The notes: generated from the letters alone by a model not told the origin. DNA of 64,000 nucleotides from Trifolium pratense (GCF_020283565.1 NC_060059.1:9989501-10053500), one strand, 5' to 3'; counted from the stretch's first letter, positions 25,392 through 37,589 are shown. Made by a program: numbers and translations.

Positions 25392-26391
25392 GGAAGAAAA
25401 TCAAAATCCCAAAATGTGTTTGGTTGATTCGATTATTGTGTTGTGTGTAAGAAGAGAAAAGAGGGTTGTATTGTATTTGTTGTTCAGCACATAATAATAA
25501 TTAATCATTCATAATCACTTTTTAGTGGTAGGCGAGGTTAGTATTATTTTATAATTAATTAATAATATGTTTTTTACACATTTAGTAATTAATATGATTC
25601 CGCACATATAGTAAAATATCATATCATACTTAATTAATTGTAATCAAGGTGTAACTCAACAAATTTCAACCAAAATTTTCTTTTTTTAACTTTTTTTTAA
25701 TTGCAGTGTTGATACGTCCTTTTCGATTATCTAAAATAAAATGAAAATATTTGTCAAAAAAATAAAATGAAAATAAGAATGTGTATTAGAGATGATTAAA
25801 AAAGTTTTGTGGGCAAAAATATGACAGGCAGTAGATAACTTTTATAGTTCTAAAACTTATACCTTCAATTTTAGGACTATCATTATTAATTGTAGGCTTT
25901 TATTGGTTACGAATATGGTGAACTCTCACTTTTATTTTCATTTTTGAATGACAATATATATATATATATATATATAAAGAAATTAAGAATACGACAATCG
26001 AGTACAATAAAAGAACAAAAAAAAACAATGAAAGTATAAGAAATACTCCTCAAATACAACAAAAAAGATGGAGGGGGGAGGGGGGGATGGGGAGAAAGCA
26101 AACTAAAAACACCAAACATCAAGGGCAAGCACACCCTGACCTGGGAGAAGGCCCTAACTCAACTAGAAAGAAAGGAGAAAGAGCCGAACCAACCGAAGTA
26201 GAGCCCGACAAGAAAATAGTATCGTCATTACAAAAAGATTGGTCGTTAAAGTTGCATACAAGACATTTCTTTGTCTTTTTTTTTACTTTTTTTTTACGGA
26301 TAAGATATTTCGTTTCTAAGTTTCCTCGGACTAACTCCATTTCAGATGGTATACGAGAGAGTTTACCATCTATTAATTGAGCTAGAATATA
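25392..26391. other. Upstream region of the E2 gene and intergenic DNA
   Basis: The 5' flank of the E2 gene (minus strand) starts here. No firm TATA element could be chosen. A TA run lies near 25954-25976 and a G-rich run near 26071-26092. The short overlapping reading frames at 25907-26380 show no recognisable protein. Confidence 0.45.
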
Positions 26392-26522
26392 GTCTCCGTG
26401 AGTTTAGCTCAATTGATATGAATATCACACTATATGTGCAGGAGCCCAAATTTGAACCCGGGACACTCCACTTATTCACTTTTAAGGTGGATTTTATAGC
26501 CGTTATACTACTCGACAAAAAA
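26392..26522 (+). mobile_element. tRNA-derived SINE with perfect 17-base target duplication
   Basis: The 131-base element contains an A-box-like TTTAGCTCAATTGA and a B-box-like ATTTGAACCCG and ends in a short A tail. It is flanked by AATTGAGCTAGAATATA at 26375-26391 and again at 26523-26539. Its sequence parallels the SINE at 633-766 along its whole length (ATATGTGCAG, GACACTCCACT, TTTTAAGGTG). Confidence 0.88.
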
Positions 26523-26779
26523 AATTGAGCTAGAATATAAAACAGCAATAATGTTTCTTAACTTTGATGAAAAAGTAGATAAAGATCAAAGTAAATTTCA
26601 GTTACATGAAGAATTAAGACTCAATGCTTATGGATCATCCAAATCCAAATAGTACAAAGAAAAGGTAAAAGGTTATCATGATAAGAAGATCAACAAGTGT
26701 TGTTGTTTAATTCAAGGTTAACACTGTTCCCTGCAAAATTGTAATTCAAATGATCAAGACCCTTCATTGTGAGAAAGGT

Positions 26780-27554
26780 TGTTGTGAATTCGTCGTAAAA
26801 TCACACCAATGAATAACTTGATGTGTGGAGCAATAGAACGGCAACCAATAACAAGCGGAATAAGCAATAATAATAATAATAACCGATAAACAAGATAAAG
26901 GAGAAGAAAGAAGACGATAATTTGTTTACCCAGTTCGGTCCAATAATGACCTAGTCTGGGGGAGAGAGCAGCCCCTCCGTTCCACTATATCAAACAAGTA
27001 ACTTTACAAAGAGTTCCAATTGAGTTACAAGAATTAATCCTAATTCTACCCAAAAACCCGAATCTCTTCCCGTGGCCAAGAGACTCAATTTGATAAGTGT
27101 TTCCCAAGGTGTACCACAAAGATAGTTTGCCCACCCTAGAGTTGTATCAAGAGAAAACTCTTTTTCCTCTCTAAAACCCTAGCCCTTGTGTGGTGGCAAA
27201 CCCTAATCCTTGTCTCTACATCTCTACTCAATTTTTCTATGAATAAAGTGATCCCTATTTATAGAAAAATATATGCCAAAAAACTAGTAACAAATCTATT
27301 TTAAAATAAAACAAATCAAAGTCAGAATACCCTCCAAGAAAAGATTTTTCCAAAAAAAACAGCAAAACAACACATGCTGTCAAAACGCGCTGCGCCTGGG
27401 CGTGAGCTCCCACGCCTAGGCGTGAGAAGGCAGAATTGATCCCAGTTCTGCACGCTTGGGCGTCAGCTCCCACGCCTGGGCGTGAGCAGGCAGAATCTCC
27501 CAAAAACATGATTTTCTGACTTCTTGTTACCGAGATTTCAAGGCATATCCAACA
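26780..27554 (-). repeat. 3' LTR (left copy) of the minus-strand Copia element
   Basis: This 775-base LTR is nearly identical to 29047-29821. Positions 27388-27486 contain four GC-rich inverted modules of the type CACGCCTGGGCGTG within an otherwise A/T-rich LTR. Confidence 0.9.
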
Positions 27555-29046
27555 ATTCTCCACCTTGCCTTTAAATCGATGGTGATCCCATCAACCACCG
27601 TGCTGCTCTCTCCATCTTGAATCTTCTATTCAAGATCACCGGATTGTACCTCCCTCTTCATCCTCGGAATGCCTTCCGCTCTCATGAAGATCTTGCATCC
27701 CACTACCATAGGATTTTAGGTAGCCCCACAAGATTCACCGCACCCTCTTCAGACTCCGAACTGGTCAAGTCCGTACCACCCTGAAGAAACGCTTGTTCCC
27801 CACTATCATCGGCATTTTAGATAGCTTAACAAGCTCCACCATCCCTCTTCAGCCCCCGGATTGTGCCTTTTCCGTCCTCCTGAAGAATCGCTTGCCTCCG
27901 ACTATCCATGGATTTTTGTGATAGCCCTACAAGCCTTCACCACTCTTCGACCCCGGAATGCCTTCCGTACTTTCGAAGTTTTGCTTGGCTCCAAACCAAC
28001 CTTGGAATTTTAGGCGGTTCCACAAGCTGCAACATCAAACTCTCCTTGTATCCAACTACCTCCAGCAGTCTCACAAGTTAGCAAGTCTGATCACCTGTTG
28101 CTTTCAATTGCCTCCCTGAAGATCCTCTCAAGGTCTTGCACTTCTTCAGCCACAATTGAAACATAATCCACAAGGTCTCCATGGTCATCCCCCTTTGGTT
28201 CAACAATACCACTCTCCTCCCTATCTCCGATTAGATAGCCAAGAGCTAATGTTGACTGTCTACCACTATTGGAAGACTCCACCTCAAACTGAGTTTCCAC
28301 CAAAGTATACCCACCATGATCTCCACCTTGTAACACGCAAGACCTCTTCAACTCCTCTGAAACATACTTCAAGCTATTGTTAGTCTCCAACAATTCCAGT
28401 TCAGTTCAACACCTAGTAAACCTTGTTCACTAGTCCAACTAAACTCATGTCACTAACAGGTCCACCCGAAGTCCCACAACTCAACTACATTATGAGAATC
28501 ACCACTAGTTATAGATGCATGACCAACTATCTTTGCATCTAAGTTCAGAAACATACCTCACATCGTGTAAAGAAACTCACGATTGTCAAACTTCGTAAGA
28601 CAAACTGAACCCATACCTTGAACCTTCAAGCTTTCCGTTTTCAAGATGAACGAATCCACCTTGAACTAACTCTAGAGTCTCAAAGTATTCATTCTTTGAC
28701 CACATGTGATTGGAGCATCCAATGTCGATGACTCAACACTCCAACGATTCCCAACTTCCACTAGCACCTCCGCATCCTCATAATAAAGTTGTTGTTTCAG
28801 AAGTAACCCGAGTATTATTACCACCGCCTCTCCAGGCCGACCTTCTTCGCAATCTCCATTAACTCTTTATCTTCGAGGCACCGGGTAACAACACTCCATG
28901 TTTTACCCATCATCCCGAACATTAAAATTGCTTCCATCTTCACTTTCCACAATTCCAAATTGCTTTCGAAAAGTCCCTCGATATCCGACTTAGAACCCAT
29001 GGCGCTCGCTTTAAATTGTTCCAATTGCCCCACGGTGGGCGCCAAT

Positions 29047-29821
29047 TGTTGTGAATTCGTCGTAAAATCACACCAATGAATAACTTGATGTGTGGAGCAA
29101 TAGAACGGCAACCAATAACAAGCGGAATAAGCAATAATAATAATAATAACCGATAAACAAGATAAAGGAGAAGAAAGAAGACGATAATTTGTTTACCCAG
29201 TTCGGTCCAATAATGACCTAGTCTGGGGGAGAGAGCAGCCCCTCCGTTCCACTATATCAAACAAGTAACTTTACAAAGAGTTCCAATTGAGTTACAAGAA
29301 TTAATCCTAATTCTACCCAAAAACCCGAATCTCTTCCCGTGGCCAAGAGACTCAATTTGATAAGTGTTTCCCAAGGTGTACCACAAAGATAGTTTGCCCA
29401 CCCTAGAGTTGTACCAAGAGAAAACTCTTTTTCCTCTCTAAAACCCTAGCCCTTGTGTGGTGGCAAACCCTAATCCTTGTCTCTACATCTCTACTCAATT
29501 TTTCTATGAATAAAGTGATCCCTATTTATAGAAAAATATATGCCAAAAAACTAGTAACAAATCTATTTTAAAATAAAACAAATCAAAGTCAGAATACCCT
29601 CCAAGAAAAGATTTTTCCAAAAAAAACAGCAAAACAACACATGCTGTCAAAACGCGCTGCGCCTGGGCGTGAGCTCCCACGCCTAGGCGTGAGAAGGCAG
29701 AATTGATCCCAGTTCTGCACGCTTGGGCGTCAGCTCCCACGCCTGGGCGTGAGCAGGCAGAATCTCCCAAAAACATGATTTTCTGACTTCTTGTTACCGA
29801 GATTTCAAGGCATATCCAACA
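29047..29821 (-). repeat. 5' LTR (right copy) of the minus-strand Copia element
   Basis: Partner of 26780-27554, with the same GC-rich inverted modules at about 29655-29753. In the minus-strand sense it would carry the promoter. Confidence 0.9.
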
Positions 29822-29826
29822 AAGGT

Positions 29827-30058
29827 AAAACCTTATGGGACAATTGAACTTGAAGAGTTGGTATAAAAAACAATATAACACTAAATGCTCAGAGGCTTAA
29901 AATTAACACTGGCCTAAATGTTTGACCAGAGCCATTTGTTGTTGTTATTTTGTAGGCTTAACCATGACTGAGGATAAAAATTTTGTGAATATTGATGCAT
30001 GCGTGTTGAAAATTGTTTAGGTTTGTGATAAATCAATAGCAATGCATGGTTGCATGGT

Positions 30059-30125
<67 letters not shown>

Positions 30126-30600
30126 ATCACCTATATAAAGTTTCATTGTGAATTTTATTAGTGTTTTCATTCTTGGCTAAAAAAAAATCTAACATGAGAT
30201 TAAGGAATGAGAATTTTAACGTGAAACATGTAGTCCTCGAAGTTGTTTTAAGTAAAATGGTCAAATACGATAAAACGTATTCGGGTGATCAAGATGTTTT
30301 TATACCATTTGCGTTTGATACTTTTAACTTCATAACACAAGTTGTGGATCTTCTGAAAAGAGTCTAAAGAGTCATATGCATAGTAATATTGTATCTCCTA
30401 GATATCTCAATATTGTGTTCAAAAAGATTAATTTTGTCATCTAAAGAAATTAACGGCGCAACTTGTTACCTATTTGCCTTCCATTCATGTATAATATCTT
30501 GAATATATAACTAACAAATTATTCTTCAAGATAAAAAAATCTAACTATTTCACTTAGTTTGTAGCTAACAAATACATTTTGTTTATCATAAACTACTATT
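29827..30600. other. Intergenic DNA with a TA microsatellite
   Basis: A TA run of about 30 units lies at 30059-30120. The 68-codon frame at 30161-30367 has no recognisable similarity and no context to support it as a gene. Confidence 0.5.
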
Positions 30601-30612
30601 ATTTATGGTGTA

Positions 30613-30735
30613 CTAGCCGCCAGACAGACGTGTTTCACGCCAGTCTGTGTCTATTATGCAAATTTATGTCTTATGTTAAGATGAGTTTGTTAATAAAAAA
30701 AATTTGCTGCTAATAAAAAAAAAACAGACATGACT
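30613..30735 (-). mobile_element. Helitron-like 3' end
   Basis: On the minus strand the sequence forms a hairpin (CAGACTGGCGTG, AAA, CACGTCTGTCTG) and then ends GCGGCTAG before T, the classic Helitron terminus of a hairpin followed by CTRR at an A/T insertion site. The adjoining body (GTCTATTATGCAAATTTATG and GAGTTTGTTAATAAAA) recurs at about 57520-57600 and 62750-62870. The 5' end was not found. Confidence 0.55.
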
Positions 30736-30739
30736 TATG

Positions 30740-30860
30740 TTAGACCATTTACAATGGTTTCAACACCAACTTTTTCAATTTCCAACACTCCACATCATTT
30801 TCTCTTTCTTCCACCTAATAATTCAACACTCATTCAACACTCCACACTCATCCACACCAA
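30740..30860. mobile_element. One end of a PIF/Harbinger-type MITE
   Basis: After TTA, the sequence GACCATTTACAATGGTTTCA, with TCAACACCAAC and ATTCAACACTC further on, matches the inverted terminus of the Harbinger element at 35752-37586. The opposite end was not found nearby, so this may be a truncated copy. Confidence 0.5.
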
Positions 30861-30997
30861 AAGTTTTTGTATCTTTTTTTTTAAAAAACATTTTTGTATC
30901 CTCTTTATATATAGGTATAAATATAATTTTTTTTTTTAAATAATACACGAAAGGATAAAATTGAAGTTTTGAGAGTATATTTTTTTCTTTTCTTTTT

Positions 30998-31898
30998 GGC
31001 TTTAATGCACTTTTGATCCCCCTGTTTTGAAAAATCTGAACTTTTGATCCCCTTATTTTAAAAGCCAACTTTTTTATCCTCAATTTTAAAAAACCTGAAC
31101 TTTTGACCCCCCCTATATTAAAAGCCAACTTTTTGATCCCCGATTTTAGATTTTTCTAAATTTTAGTCCCTCAATTCAATTTGGTCAAAATTTTGTTGAT
31201 GTGTCAATCTCATTAATGACGTAGCAGTTTTTATGTTGACATAACATTTTCATGTCATTAATCTTTTTTAAAAAACAAATATTAAAATAATTAATGATAA
31301 TTAAAAAACAGTAAAATAAATCTCTTTACGTTATATAATTAAAACTAAAGTAAACCTCTTTACATTATTATTATATAACTAAAAATCAGTAAATTATTCA
31401 AAGAAGTCAGAAATAAAAATCACCACGCTTGTGTTAACATCCTTCGTCTTTGTTCACTCACTTTCAATCGTTCATTGACTTTGTTCTCAATCGTTTTTTT
31501 TTGGTAATTTATTGATTTTTAATTATATATATTTTTTGTAAGGATTTTTAATTATATATATGTATAGCGGTTAATTTTCTTGTGTTTTTTTAATTATTAT
31601 TAATTATTTAATTGTTTAATACTTTTGTCAACATGGACACTGCCACATCATTAATGAGATTGACACATCAACAAAAACTTGATCAAATTGAGTTCGGCGA
31701 CTAAAATTCAGAAAAATCTAAAATAGAGGATAAAAAGTTCAGGTTTTTCAAAATAGGGGATCAAAAACTTGACTTTTAAAATAGGGGATCAAAAGTTCAA
31801 GTTTTTCAAAATAGGGGGATCAAAAAGTTGACTTTTAAAATAAGGGGATCAAAAATTTAGGTTTTTCAAAATAGGGGGATTAAAAGTGCATTAAAGTC
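30998..31898. mobile_element. MULE-type MITE, 901 bases
   Basis: The ends GGCTTTAATGCACTTTTGAT and the complement GACTTTAATGCACTTTTAAT match. The target duplication is the exact 9-mer TTTCTTTTT (30989-30997 and 31899-31907). Long inverted arms are built from repeated (G/A)GGGGATCAAAA(A/G)TT units with AAAA spacers. No ORF is present. The end sequence GGCTT(T/A)A resembles that of the element at 57855-58197. Confidence 0.85.
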
Positions 31899-31907
31899 TT
31901 TCTTTTT

Positions 31908-33004
31908 CTTTTTCACATAAATTTTCTTGACGTGTTAGATTTGGAGAGCTACTTTTACACCCCCTACATACACTATAAACCAGTCTCTACGAGTCCATAA
32001 CATGCCATCCTATCCATAACAATAGATGGGCCAACCTCTTTTGGTTTTGCATTTGCCAAAAAATTCTCTTCCCCATCCTAACACTATTGTATTTGTATCC
32101 CTCCAAAATTATATTTTTGACAATATGAATAAAGTTCAAAACGTTTTTTTTGGAAAAAAAAATTCCGTTAAAAATAATTTTATTACTTGGAAAAGTTTGA
32201 AAAATACATTCCAAACTTTATTTGCATGGGAAAAAGATTTAATTTCGAAAGGGATAAAAGAGTATTGAAGTGGAGGGGAAAGATAATATTTCGCATTTAC
32301 CTTATACAAAGCCCGTGAGTTAATGTGACACCCATTAGTTAAACCCGACCTAAATTTTTTTCTAGTAATGTTTCAACTTTTTTTTTAGGCAAAATGATAA
32401 ACACAATTTGAAATTTACATGTGTAGTTGAGAAGTATTGAGTGAAATGTTCAGCCTAATAATATCAGTATTTTCAATTGAGTTAGACTTTTTGAATTACT
32501 TCCTCCGACCTTATTTATAAGCAATTTTTTTAAATGGCCTCAAATATAAGCAAAAGTTATTAAAATTAACTTTATTTAATATTATTTTTCCAAAAGTACC
32601 CTTATTCATTATTTTACTTTTTAATATGATTGCATAATTTCAGTACAAATTTAATAACAAGGAGTAGTATTTTTTTTAAAGAGAATGTTAACATGTCCCT
32701 TAAGACACATGTTAAAGAAACAAAAATAGAAATTATTAAATGTTAATTTGTGCATTTTAACTTTCGAAGTATTAAATTTTTTGTATAATTAAATATTGAG
32801 TTTCTATATTGAAATATCTTAACATGTGCCCTTAAATTATAGAATGTGTTTCATCACTTTCAATTAATACTACCACAATCCACTATATTGGGCCAAAATA
32901 TAGATGTGTTTTCCCACTTACCAAAAAATCACTTAAAATGTTATTATCTTATTCACTCATTGCTCATCAGATTCCGTACCAATTTCTTGATGGTCATAAA
33001 TTTC
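31908..33004. other. Intergenic DNA with a small inverted-repeat element
   Basis: A probable MITE lies at about 32690-32838, framed by TTAACATGTCCCTTAA and the complement-like TTAACATGTGCCCTTAA. A related terminus appears at the right edge of the window (about 63948-63990). No gene is seen. Confidence 0.45.
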
Positions 33005-33201
33005 GTTTTGATTAGCTTATTTTTGAGCTTATGCAAACAGCTTTATAAATTAGGTTTTATGCTGTTTTATAAGTTCATACTAGTGAAAATTGTATTTTTA
33101 TAAGCTATTTTATCATAAACTGTCTTGACAAACTTAAAATAATTAATAAAAATAGTATAAGCTGTTTGCATAAGCTCCAAAATAAGCTAATCCAAACGGG
33201 G
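33005..33201. mobile_element. Foldback MITE
   Basis: The left half (CGTTTTGATTAGCTTATTTT, GCTTATGCAAACAGC) is answered by the complement in the right half (GCTGTTTGCATAAGC, AATAAGCTAATCCAAACG), giving a hairpin of nearly 200 bases. Confidence 0.6.
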
Positions 33202-33337
33202 CCATATTTTACCTTTGGCTTATTACGGTTTTGCTCTCTCTATTTTCATTTATTTATAAAATTGGTCTTCCTACTTTTAAAATCATTCAATTTTAGTTCA
33301 TCCATAAATTTTTTATACTTGTTGACAGTCAATTATA

Positions 33338-34710
33338 TGATGTTTTTAGTAGTAAATTTGAGTAGTTTTAATTACAATTAAAGCCCAAAAGCAAGCAAAT
33401 ATCTGGAAAAGTGAAGTTACAAGGCTCAGAAGCAAGAAAAGTGGAAAAAACGGCAAAAAAGTGCAAAAATGTAATAAGACAGCGCAACCATCGTACCTAC
33501 GATGAACCTCAGCGTGGCGCAATGAGAATGCGGTTTAATTGAAGAAAATCTGCAGAAAATCTTTCCATCGTGGCACGATGGCTTGTCATCGTGGTACGAT
33601 GATGACTTGAAAAACACGCAGAAAATCCTGAAAAAATCTTCCATCGCACCACGATAAGATCCATCATGGCCACGATGAGGCGAAAATACACGCCATCGTG
33701 GCCACGATGGGTGCGCAGAAAAAGCTCAAACTTAGCTGAAAAACTATAAATAGAGTCTCATTCATCCACTATTATTCATTCCAATTCATTCTAAAATATT
33801 CAGAGACATTGAATATTCACTCTAGAGTAGGAGAACTCTAAGGAGAAGGCAAGGAGACCAAAGAAATCCAAGGCCAACAAGGTTCTTTTCTTTTTGTCTT
33901 TGTAATTTATTTTTCTTAGGTTAGATGGAGTCGAGGAACTCCCTTACGAATGCTTGGTTTTGTATATTGTACAATTTGGGTATAAATTCAATTGCTTTCT
34001 TATTGCAAACTCTTTTATCGTATGGTTTTATATTTATTTTAATATTGATCACATTAGAATAAAATCTAAGGACCTAGTAGATATCGCATAGGAAACAAAG
34101 CTAGTAATCCCGAATGAAGGACGGTATGCTAGGGCCAAACATGCGACCATTAAATTCAGTATTTGAGGCCTTAGTATAGGGTTAGAACGCACGATAATTT
34201 CTACCTTACAAAGTTATAACTAGTTAGAGACACACGTGTGATGGCTTATGACACACGGAGTCACCGAGGTAATGATACCAACCTTATATACAAAAAAGTG
34301 GAACTTTGGGGCGATGATGCTTAAATAACCTTTAACTAGACTATGTACAGCTTGTAATAGAAACAAAAACAGATATTGCTTCAAACCTATTTTCAATAGT
34401 CTAATTCCTGATAGAGGGAAAGAATTGAATAACCACCAAGCAGGAGCAAGGGAGGGATCCGACACTTAACCACCCCGTGTGGTCACACACACACCATTTA
34501 TTTTTTGTCATTTACTTTCAGCATTTTATTTCCTGCAATTTACTAATTACCCGCAAAGATACCTTTCCAAACAAACAAAGCGAAGACAACTATCATATTC
34601 TTAAGCGAAACTAGTAACCTTGGCACAATCCTTGTGGATAACGATAAAATTATCACTTTATTACTTTGTAGCGATTATATACACTTGCAGAACCACCGTC
34701 AGTACTTTAG
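33338..34710 (+). mobile_element. Probable solo LTR of a Ty3/Gypsy-type element
   Basis: The segment begins TGATGTTTTTAG and contains a good TATA element (CTATAAATAG near 33746) followed by leader-like sequence. Near its right end, TTGGCACAATCCTTGTGGAT and TATACACTTGCAG resemble the 3' part of plant Gypsy-type LTRs as I remember them. From 33480 to 33715 it holds repeated ATCGTGG/CCACGAT palindromes. I did not find a target duplication or a second LTR, so the limits and class are tentative. Confidence 0.4.
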
Positions 34711-35751
34711 TCAAAAAAGAAAATTATACTTAAAAATTATAATTTAATATATTTTAAATGACATGACATACGACTTAATGATATTGATTAATTAAATTAT
34801 AAAAGTGAATAATTTTTGAAATTGAAAACCGAAGTTCTTAATGAGTATTATTGTAATTTCATCGAATTTTATGACTTTCTATAGTTTTTTTTAATAAAAG
34901 AAGACATACATAGCTAGAGGTGTAATTGGATCGGTTTGGATTGATTTTGAGTGAATCCAATGTTCGAACCAATGAGTTATTGATTGGTTTGGTTCGGATA
35001 CTTTAATCAATTTTACAATGCATTATTTTCCGATGTATTCCATGCTATTATTTTTCTCATGAGTTTATCGAATACAAAATACAATTCATCAAGTAAGTTC
35101 ATAAAAAAAAATACAATTATTTTCCCATAAGGTCATCAAATACATAATACAACCATATTGAAATTAAGTTCATAAATTCATCAAATACAAAATACAACCA
35201 TATTAAAATTAAGTTCATAAGTTCTTCAAATAATAAAGTACAACAAAAATAAAACTTCAAGTCTAAGTTCATAAGTCGTTTGCGCAATGTTGAGAGAAGC
35301 TTGGAAATGAGGTGAGAGCAGCGTGAGGTTGTTTGCGGCTATGACGGTAAGGGAGAGAAAATCTAAGATTTTTGAAGTTAAGGTTTGTATTGTGATACTG
35401 ATGTGAGTGAGCATTTTTTATTTGTATTTTTTATAAGTAGTTGGACATGTTTTATTTTTTAATAGATATGGGCTGCCTAAAACAAATTATGAACTTAATA
35501 ATATAAGTTTTCAATTGATTCTTAAAACTGAAATCGAGAATCGAACTAAATCACATCGGTTTTTAATTAGGTTGATTTTTAATCCGAACCATAAAAATTG
35601 GTTTTTTCCAAATTGGATCTGGTTTAATTGAATTTTTCCGCTTATACATAGCCCCATATTGTACCTTTCTATTTATTGAGACCTTGTACGTAATAATAGG
35701 ACTCATTTTGGTTTATATTATAGATAGATTTGCATATATGAGCATATCTTA
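34711..35751. other. Intergenic DNA, no gene seen
   Basis: A/T-rich. The stretch 34918-35640 has GGTTTGG-type blocks in opposite orientations near its ends and short direct repeats (AAATACAAAATACAA, AAGTTCATAA). It may be a decayed hAT-type MITE. Confidence 0.4.
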
Positions 35752-37586
35752 GACTACCCACAATGGTGTTGAATTGTGGGTGTTGAAGGTGAATATGGGT
35801 GTTGAAACCATTGTGGGGAACCTGTTGAAACCTTGCTGGCGGAGGGAGAAGATGAATCCATTCAACATGTTGAATCCTGACATGGGGGACGCGTGGCGAT
35901 TTTTCGTTGGCCAGGACTGGCGCGTGTGAAACACGCGCGGACAGGGAGCGTGGAAGGCAGGGAATGCGGAGAGAGAAACTGAATTTGGATAAAAGGCAGC
36001 CACGTGGCTGCTGCTGATTGGTCCGGTGGATTTTTATGATTTTTATCCTTTGAACTCAATTATCTCATTGCAAATTAATTTTTTATTTTTTTACCAAAAT
36101 TCGTGATTTTTTTTCCTCTACAAATAGAGACTTGGTTCATTTCATTTGGACACAGAAAAAAAAAACCAAATTTTTCACTATTTTAATCTATTATTATCTT
36201 TCTAATTGGTCTTTCTTTTGAAGTTTTAATCTTTTTTTAGTGAAATGGATCCCAACAATTCTTCTAATTATCCCAACAATTCTCAAAATCCCAACAATTA
36301 TCAAAACTCCATCAATTATCAAAATCCCAACAATTATCAAAATCCCAACAATTATCAAAATTCAAATCAATTTTTCAATCAACATCCTCAAAACATACCT
36401 AATTTTGGTTTAACCCCAAATTTCAACCAATCATCCTTTGTTCCAAACTTTCATCCATATTATGGAACTATGCTGAGAAATCTATCTCAAACACCCCCGT
36501 TTAATGGTTACATGCCGATGGTTAATGAAATTTTTTCGAGTGGTGGTACAACTAACTTTCCCGAATTTTCAACACAAATAACTATTGCTAATGAAGATTC
36601 AACTCCTAAGAGCAAGAAAAACCAGCAACCATCATGGAACACTGAACAAAATTTGGTGCTAATTAGTGGGTGGATCAAATTTGGAACAAGCAGTGTTGTC
36701 GGGAAAAACCAGAAATGTGAAACATATTGGGGTCAAATTGCTGACTATTGTAATGAGCATTGCTCATTCGATCCTCCGCGTGATGGAGTTGCATGCCGAA
36801 ACCGTTTTAATTATATGAACAAAATACTGGGTAAATGGATTGGCGCTTATGATGGCGCTAAGCGTCTCCAAGGAAGTGGTTGGTCCGAGAATGATGTTTT
36901 GGCAAAAGCGCAGGAAATATATGCATGTGGGAAGAATGTTCGGTTCACTTTAATGGAAGAATGGAATGCTCTCCGTGATCAACCACGTTATAGTACCCGA
37001 GCATATTCAACCGAGGTATTACCCGCTTTTGCAAATCATGTGCGTGCTAGATCTGAGTTCCATGATCAAAAAGCTCATCACGAATTGCAAGCAGATCTAG
37101 TGAAGCACATATGGACAAAATTTGGAATGTTTCAGGATTAAAGATGATTTGTTTCGTATTTGTGTGTTGTTTCGTATTTTAAGTTAATTTGCATCGTATT
37201 AATTACGTAACTTGTGTGTTGTATTGCATTTTAAGTTAATTTGTATCGTACTAATTACGTTATTTGTGTGATGTATTGGATTTTAAATTAAGAAAATAAA
37301 AAAATATTTAAATAAATTTTGTTAAGTGTATTATTTTAATTTAATTTTAATCGATAATTATAATTTTATTTAATCATAAAAACAAAAATTAAAATTTAAA
37401 TAAGAATATGAAATAGAAAGTGGTGGGGTAGAGAAAGTGGTGGGGTATGGTGTTGAATAGAAAAACCATTGGAGAGGGTAAAAGTTGAATGTGTGTTGAA
37501 TGATTAGGTGGAAGAAAGAGAAAATGATATAGAGTGAAAAAGTGGGTGTTGAATGTAAAATGGTGTTGAGACCATTGTACATAGTC
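35752..37586 (+). mobile_element. PIF/Harbinger-type DNA transposon without transposase
   Basis: The ends GACTACCCACAATGGT and the complement GACTATGTACAATGGT form terminal inverted repeats. The 3-base target duplication TTA lies directly outside both (35749-35751, 37587-37589), as expected for PIF/Harbinger. Subterminal TTGAATG/CATTCAA and GTGTTGAA motifs are inverted. The element is 1835 bases and carries one intact ORF (36245-37141), the Myb-like partner protein, but no DDE transposase. It would therefore depend on a transposase elsewhere. Confidence 0.85.
36245..37141 (+). CDS. Myb/SANT-like protein of a PIF/Harbinger element
   Basis: This is a 298-codon intronless ORF with its own ATG just after an A/T-rich leader. 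Residues 1-60 are Asn-rich with repeated NYQNPN units. Residues about 128-245 form a trihelix or Myb/SANT-like domain with spaced tryptophans (W131, W143, W162, W198, W213, W240) and the motif QQPSWNTEQNLVLISGWI. In Harbinger elements the Myb-like protein helps the transposase enter the nucleus and bind the ends. Plant databases often label such proteins glutathione S-transferase T3-like, which is misleading because no GST fold is visible. The basic C-terminal region of longer relatives appears absent. The intact frame suggests fairly recent activity or selection. Confidence 0.75.
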   Translation: MDPNNSSNYPNNSQNPNNYQNSINYQNPNNYQNPNNYQNSNQFFNQHPQNIPNFGLTPNFNQSSFVPNFHPYYGTMLRNLSQTPPFNGYMPMVNEIFSSGGTTNFPEFSTQITIANEDSTPKSKKNQQPSWNTEQNLVLISGWIKFGTSSVVGKNQKCETYWGQIADYCNEHCSFDPPRDGVACRNRFNYMNKILGKWIGAYDGAKRLQGSGWSENDVLAKAQEIYACGKNVRFTLMEEWNALRDQPRYSTRAYSTEVLPAFANHVRARSEFHDQKAHHELQADLVKHIWTKFGMFQD

Positions 37587-37589
37587 TTA

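Larger units (their letters stand above)
26780..29821 (-). mobile_element. Short non-autonomous Copia LTR retrotransposon
   Basis: Two 775-base LTRs (26780-27554 and 29047-29821), each TGTTGTGAATTCG to CATATCCAACA, flank 1.49 kb. The target duplication AAGGT is exact (26775-26779, 29822-29826). I saw one LTR difference (T near 27147 versus C near 29414). On the minus strand a primer-binding-like TTGGCGCCCACCGTGGGGC follows the right LTR and a polypurine AAGGTGGAGAATT precedes the left one, so the element reads leftwards. Internal pieces are a gag start (SDIEGLFESNLELWKVKME), a gag-pre-integrase fragment (KFDNREFL) and an integrase/RT linker (LGYLIGDREE, FREAIESNR). Most of integrase and all of RT and RNase H are missing, so it could only move with help. 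Confidence 0.9.

Noticed and set aside
27255..27563. Conserved 100-codon frame also at 29522-29881
   Set aside because: It lies within the LTR pair of the short Copia element and resembles no protein.
35226..35414. Small minus-strand frame in a possible MITE
   Set aside because: No similarity or context, and typical of chance frames in A/T-rich DNA.
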